A stretch of 32,559 nucleotides of DNA from a virus. A model generated the notes under the pieces. That model ran no database searches and was not told the origin of the DNA. It saw nothing but the letters and a program-made list of their open reading frames with translations. The position numbers and the translations under genes are program-made. Shown piece after piece: positions 29,982 through 32,559 of the stretch; position 1 is the stretch's first letter, and each line of letters starts with the position of its first letter. Where the stretch lies: positions 1 to 32,559 of the IMG/VR virus record IMGVR_UViG_3300042865_000344; one strand, given 5' to 3'.

Positions 29982-30909
29982 GATCTGAAATTGCGTTTTT
30001 ATTGTTAATGTAAAAATTCATATGCCGATACCAATCGTCCTGAGTTTTAACCCAAAGCACAGGCGCGTCCGCGTCGTCTGAATAGGGAGGCACTCCCTGA
30101 CAAATTACAGGAACTTTTTTCGAAGCTGCTTCTAAAATTTTTAGGTTTGATTTGTACGCGCTCCAGTCATTTGCTACCAAAGGAATGAGCATAACGTCCG
30201 CGCTGTCGTACATTTTCAAATACTCAGTAACCGGAAGCGTCCTAAGTATCTCATGCTTAAGTGATCTGTTCGCCGTCATGAAGTCCGTCATAGTGTCCCA
30301 AATATGTTTTGAAATACTATTGCTTTCGTCATAGCCTCCGATAACCATTTGAACGTCGTAAAAGTGACCTTTGAGCCTGCGAACGGGATTCTTTAAAATC
30401 CTTAAATCCTCAACGTGTGTACATCCACCCGCCCAAAAAAAGCGCACCCTGTCCGATTCTGTTTTGTTAACTTGAAACTGATCCTCTCCAAATGGTAAGG
30501 CGTTCGGGAAAATATGCACGTTATTATTGAACTTCCTGACCTTATCCGCGAGCCGTTCGTGAGTAACGGTAACCATGTCAGCGTCGTAAAGATTTTTCTC
30601 AATTATCGGAGCGTGATTTTTATAGTCCCAATAATTAATGTGATTCGTTGGTAGATTCCAGTCGTCGTCGATATCCATTACTATTTTGCAGCCGAATCCC
30701 TGCCTAATTAAGCCGATCTCATTTGAGTAAGGGTTAACTCTATTGTAAAGGAAAATATCGAAGCTGTCTCCGATCTGCTCACGCATTAAGGCATTGCTGA
30801 CCATACCTTCAACGTTATCCATAAAACCCAAAGGCAGCGCGATCCTGTGATAAGTTACGCCTGAGTCCTTTTGACCAAAGCCGAAGATTTTTATTTTCTT
30901 GTCATCCAT
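29884..30909 (-). CDS. GT-B family glycosyltransferase
   Basis: A 341-residue GT-B (GT1/GT4-like) enzyme. It starts KIKIFGFGQKDSGVTYHRIALPL; the middle has IVMDIDDDWNLP and HIFPNALPFG; the C-terminal donor region has MLIPLVANDW and YKSNLKILEAASKKVPVICQG, which fits the E-containing donor motif of the family. It would transfer a sugar from a nucleotide donor to an unknown glycan, protein or DNA acceptor. Neighbours are the acyltransferase and GT-A genes. Confidence 0.85.
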   Translation of the reverse strand: MDDKKIKIFGFGQKDSGVTYHRIALPLGFMDNVEGMVSNALMREQIGDSFDIFLYNRVNPYSNEIGLIRQGFGCKIVMDIDDDWNLPTNHINYWDYKNHAPIIEKNLYDADMVTVTHERLADKVRKFNNNVHIFPNALPFGEDQFQVNKTESDRVRFFWAGGCTHVEDLRILKNPVRRLKGHFYDVQMVIGGYDESNSISKHIWDTMTDFMTANRSLKHEILRTLPVTEYLKMYDSADVMLIPLVANDWSAYKSNLKILEAASKKVPVICQGVPPYSDDADAPVLWVKTQDDWYRHMNFYINNKNAISDHGEKLYEWAVEKYSLRNINKNRRQAFADLLKA

Positions 30910-31139
30910 GCGATTACGTTTGAAGTGATCCCTGCGCCAAAAATCACAGCGACAAAGTGAGCGACCTCAGGGAAAAAATATAAAGCCGCTGCAACCCAAA
31001 CCGACAAGCAGATAAAACAATCTAAAGGCTTAAGCCGTTTCCCCTTAGGAAATTTCAGCTTTGCTTTTATCCAATTCGGAATGGCTGCGATCTCAATAAA
31101 ATAAAATGAAAAAAATACCGCTGCGATTAAAATAAGCAT
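30891..31139 (-). CDS. Small membrane protein with CxxC
   Basis: An 82-residue protein with hydrophobic segments (LILIAAVFFSFYFIEIAAI, ICLSVWVAAALYFFPEVAHF and AVIFGAGITSNVIAWM) and a CFIC motif at residues 41-44. The pattern (CxxC at the start of a membrane helix) recalls DUF1360-type membrane proteins, a weak match. It lies between the sigma-like protein and the glycosyltransferase gene, which it overlaps by 19 bases, so it may serve the glycan cassette. Confidence 0.6.
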   Translation of the reverse strand: MLILIAAVFFSFYFIEIAAIPNWIKAKLKFPKGKRLKPLDCFICLSVWVAAALYFFPEVAHFVAVIFGAGITSNVIAWMTRK

Positions 31140-31246
31140 GATACTAACTTTATTAGTAGGAAAATAGAGAATAGAAGGATCGAGGCTGCTATGAAATAGT
31201 CCACGAGCATTGATCCAATACTACCGATTAACTTTATTGATTTCAT
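31127..31246 (-). CDS. Possible 39-residue single-span membrane protein
   Basis: MKSIKLIGSIGSMLVDYFIAASILLFSIFLLIKLVSCLF has one strong hydrophobic helix. An upstream Met at 31345 would give 72 residues but lies inside the sigma-like gene. ATG at 31246 leaves a 26-base overlap, and Met13 (ATG at 31210) starts 11 bases after the previous stop. Either internal start is more credible than 31345. Confidence 0.4.
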   Translation of the reverse strand: MKSIKLIGSIGSMLVDYFIAASILLFSIFLLIKLVSCLF

Positions 31247-31739
31247 TTCTGAGCTGTTTTTTAGTTTCTTTGACCACGTTAAAAACGTGTTTTTGAGGGA
31301 TTCCGAAAAATTCCGCAACCTTGACGCAGTTTCGAAGTTCGACATATTTTTGGAAAATTATTGATTCATGCGCATCCTTTGCGCTGGATAGTAACTTTTT
31401 ATCGAGTACCCTTTGAGCTGTGTCCGCGCTCCCTAGATCGTTTTTAATCATGGTAAGCCTCAGATATTCGCGAGCCTTATCGATTGCGCTTTTTTTGTAC
31501 TTATAGTAAAAGGGCGAAGTTGACGAGTAGGCTAAGTTGTAAATAATGCGAAGGGCAAACCCTGTAAAGTTTTCGCGTGTCTTGATCCTGATTAAGTCCT
31601 CGCAGTTATACTCCAAAAGAATCAAAGCGAATTCCTGTTTAAGATCAGCTTGCAAGTCAGTAGGGTTGATCTTACTGATGACCTCGTTTATTTTCGGATC
31701 ATTGTAAGCGTGTTCTACTATTTCCCTGCAATCATTCAC
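31221..31739 (-). CDS. Sigma-70-like / HTH protein
   Basis: A 172-residue protein. Residues 26-70 (PTDLQADLKQEFALILLEYNCED, FTGFALRIIYNLAY) look like a sigma region 2 helix pair. Residues 133-165 (ELRNCVKVAEFFGIPQKHVFNVVKETKKQLR) read as a helix-turn-helix like sigma region 4. A phage sigma-like factor could direct late transcription, but the acidic/aromatic signature of ECF factors is weak and it could be another HTH regulator. Coupled to the VRR-NUC gene by 8 bases of overlap. Confidence 0.55.
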   Translation of the reverse strand: MNDCREIVEHAYNDPKINEVISKINPTDLQADLKQEFALILLEYNCEDLIRIKTRENFTGFALRIIYNLAYSSTSPFYYKYKKSAIDKAREYLRLTMIKNDLGSADTAQRVLDKKLLSSAKDAHESIIFQKYVELRNCVKVAEFFGIPQKHVFNVVKETKKQLRNEINKVNR

Positions 31740-32019
31740 TTATTCCAATTTTTTTAAGTATATCATTTAAACACAAAACTACATCAATTTGACCAGTCCA
31801 CGAATCAAAAAACTTTATTTCGTCAGGTGTGAGCTTTCTTTGACTAGGTGGTCGTTCGCCGTCCTTAATTTCAAAAAGATAGTTTTTCCCTTTATAGCCT
31901 ACGATAATATCTCCAAAGCCTTTGCCGATTGTATGAGTAGAGACAACGCTTACTCCTGATATTTTGCGCAGGCTTGTCATAATTTCGCGCTGGTTTGTGT
32001 CAACTTTTTTTATCTGCAT
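31732..32019 (-). CDS. VRR-NUC-like PD-(D/E)XK nuclease
   Basis: A 95-residue nuclease with the PD-(D/E)XK pattern: Asp37 in GFGDIIVG, then Glu50 and Lys52 in YLFEIKDG, followed by SQRKLTPDEIKFFDSWTG, a common C-terminal part of VRR-NUC phage enzymes. The family cuts branched or single-strand DNA; a Holliday-junction or replication-fork role with ERF is plausible. Overlaps its small upstream neighbour by 20 bases. Confidence 0.75.
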   Translation of the reverse strand: MQIKKVDTNQREIMTSLRKISGVSVVSTHTIGKGFGDIIVGYKGKNYLFEIKDGERPPSQRKLTPDEIKFFDSWTGQIDVVLCLNDILKKIGISE

Positions 32020-32149
32020 TTTTTAGTTGTTCAATCTTTATAAAAACCAACTCTCTACAAATTTGAAAAATAAATTTATCTCTTTCCTCTTTTGTAGATA
32101 CTTGCAGTCTGTGTATCTGTTGCTCTAAGTCAATAAGCATTTCTTTCAT
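32000..32149 (-). CDS. Small coiled-coil protein
   Basis: A 49-residue charged helical protein (MKEMLIDLEQQIHRLQVSTKEERDKF...), a likely coiled coil. The start overlaps the upstream stop by 4 bases (ATGA) and its stop lies inside the nuclease gene, so it is well supported as a short gene by spacing alone. Function unknown. Confidence 0.6.
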   Translation of the reverse strand: MKEMLIDLEQQIHRLQVSTKEERDKFIFQICRELVFIKIEQLKNADKKS

Positions 32150-32370
32150 TGTTTAGGTTGTTTAAATGTTTGTTCATAATATCTCTCTGCAAAAGCTGAT
32201 CCTGTTCTTGAAGCAGCATCTTCTATTTCTTGCTTGTGCATTTCTTTAGCTTGTTGCAATGCTTCAGCAATATCTACTATAGATTTTACGGAAGATATTT
32301 TTCCGTCAGAATGAAGTTGTATAATGTTAAAAACTTCATTTGCAAAAAATTCGATTGATGTTTTTTTCAT
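32146..32370 (-). CDS. Hypothetical small protein
   Basis: A 74-residue helical charged protein (MKKTSIEFFANEVFNIIQLHSDG... EALQQAKEMHKQEIEDAAS...). It starts after an A-rich leader (TTTAAAACTTAAAAA) 10 bases after the stop of the gene that crosses the genome joint, and its own stop overlaps the next start. No motif recognised. Confidence 0.75.
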   Translation of the reverse strand: MKKTSIEFFANEVFNIIQLHSDGKISSVKSIVDIAEALQQAKEMHKQEIEDAASRTGSAFAERYYEQTFKQPKQ

Positions 32371-32380
32371 TTTTTAAGTT

Positions 32381-32559
32381 TTAAATTAATCTAGCAAAGT
32401 TTTTACCTTCAAATAAAGGCACTCCTAAAAATTCCTCAGGGTGCGAAAATTCGTCAACGACTTCGTATTGCACGCTGTGAATCTCGTCGCTAAGATCAGC
32501 GGTTAAATTCAGATAGCTTTGCTGTGCAGGTACAAGCTCATGACATACGGAGTAAACTT
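32381..32559 (-). CDS. Small conserved-type phage protein, 3' part (gene crosses the genome joint)
   Basis: The 3' portion of the gene at 1-207, from the window end to the TAA at 32381. It encodes the C-terminal part (...EEFLGVPLFEGKNFARLI). Bases 32426-32559 repeat bases 1-134, so this and the left entry are one 83-codon gene. G at 32552 against A at 127 changes TAT to TAC without changing Tyr. Confidence 0.85.
   Translation of the reverse strand, partial: VYSVCHELVPAQQSYLNLTADLSDEIHSVQYEVVDEFSHPEEFLGVPLFEGKNFARLI
32426..32559. repeat. Right copy of 134-base terminal overlap
   Basis: Repeats bases 1-134 with 133 matches; the difference is at 32552 (G for A at 127). With the duplicate removed, the circle is 32,425 bp. 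Confidence 0.9.

Noticed and set aside
1-32559. tRNA, integrase, repressor or CRISPR
   Set aside because: I looked for tRNA-like cloverleafs, tyrosine or serine recombinase motifs, CI-like repressors and spaced repeats and saw none.

Overview
The window is a complete, probably circular genome of a tailed bacteriophage (siphovirus type), about 32,425 bp long. The first 134 bases reappear as the last 134 with one silent mismatch, and one small gene reads straight through the joint. Every gene I can support lies on the minus strand, so transcription runs from high to low coordinates. The host is very likely a member of the Bacteroidota. Three promoter sites match the Bacteroidota pattern (TTG, 19-21 bases, TATCTTTG). 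Genes that are not overlapped by an upstream gene start after an A-rich leader (often close to AACTTAAAAC) rather than a Shine-Dalgarno site. Several small proteins also look like conserved families of Flavobacterium, Chitinophaga and Bacteroides phages. No integrase, excisionase, lysogeny repressor, tRNA or CRISPR array is visible, so a lytic life style is the simplest reading.

Early region (about 5780 down to 1, continuing over the joint to about 32,380). Two near-duplicate promoters at 5749-5781 and 5438-5469 feed a run of small genes: a ribbon-helix-helix-like protein, an ERF single-strand annealing protein, a ParB-fold protein, an orphan DnaA domain IV protein, a DUF1376-like replication protein and a helicase-loader-like protein. 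A third promoter (1638-1667) precedes a 48-base hairpin with a T6 tract directly before the replication protein start. The hairpin loop is complementary to the 5' end of the leader.

Middle region (32,370 to about 26,640). This holds a VRR-NUC-like nuclease, a possible sigma-like HTH protein, small membrane proteins, a glycan cassette (GT-B glycosyltransferase, LpxA-like acyltransferase, family 2 glycosyltransferase), a MazG-like protein, a ParB-DNA methyltransferase fusion and an HNH nuclease.

Late region (about 26,630 to 8,840). The order is TerS, two 25-residue membrane peptides, TerL, a tail assembly chaperone with a T9 frameshift site, a tail completion protein, tail tip proteins, tape measure, a mosaic prohead protease, scaffold, major capsid protein, tail tube, a small structural protein, a portal-MuF fusion, a connector, a tail terminator and a fibre with a signal peptide. 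The tail tip and tape measure come before the head genes and the portal comes after the tail tube, which differs from the textbook siphovirus order. Terminators flank the tail tube gene.

Lysis region (8,840 to 5,930). This holds two small membrane proteins (holin candidates), a protein built like a unimolecular spanin, a GH24 endolysin, a metallophosphoesterase and a small acidic protein, closed by a strong terminator at 5867-5900. No stretch above 300 bases lacks a gene; the largest gap (5722-5927) carries that terminator and the first early promoter. All functional calls come from reading motifs by eye; no database search was run.
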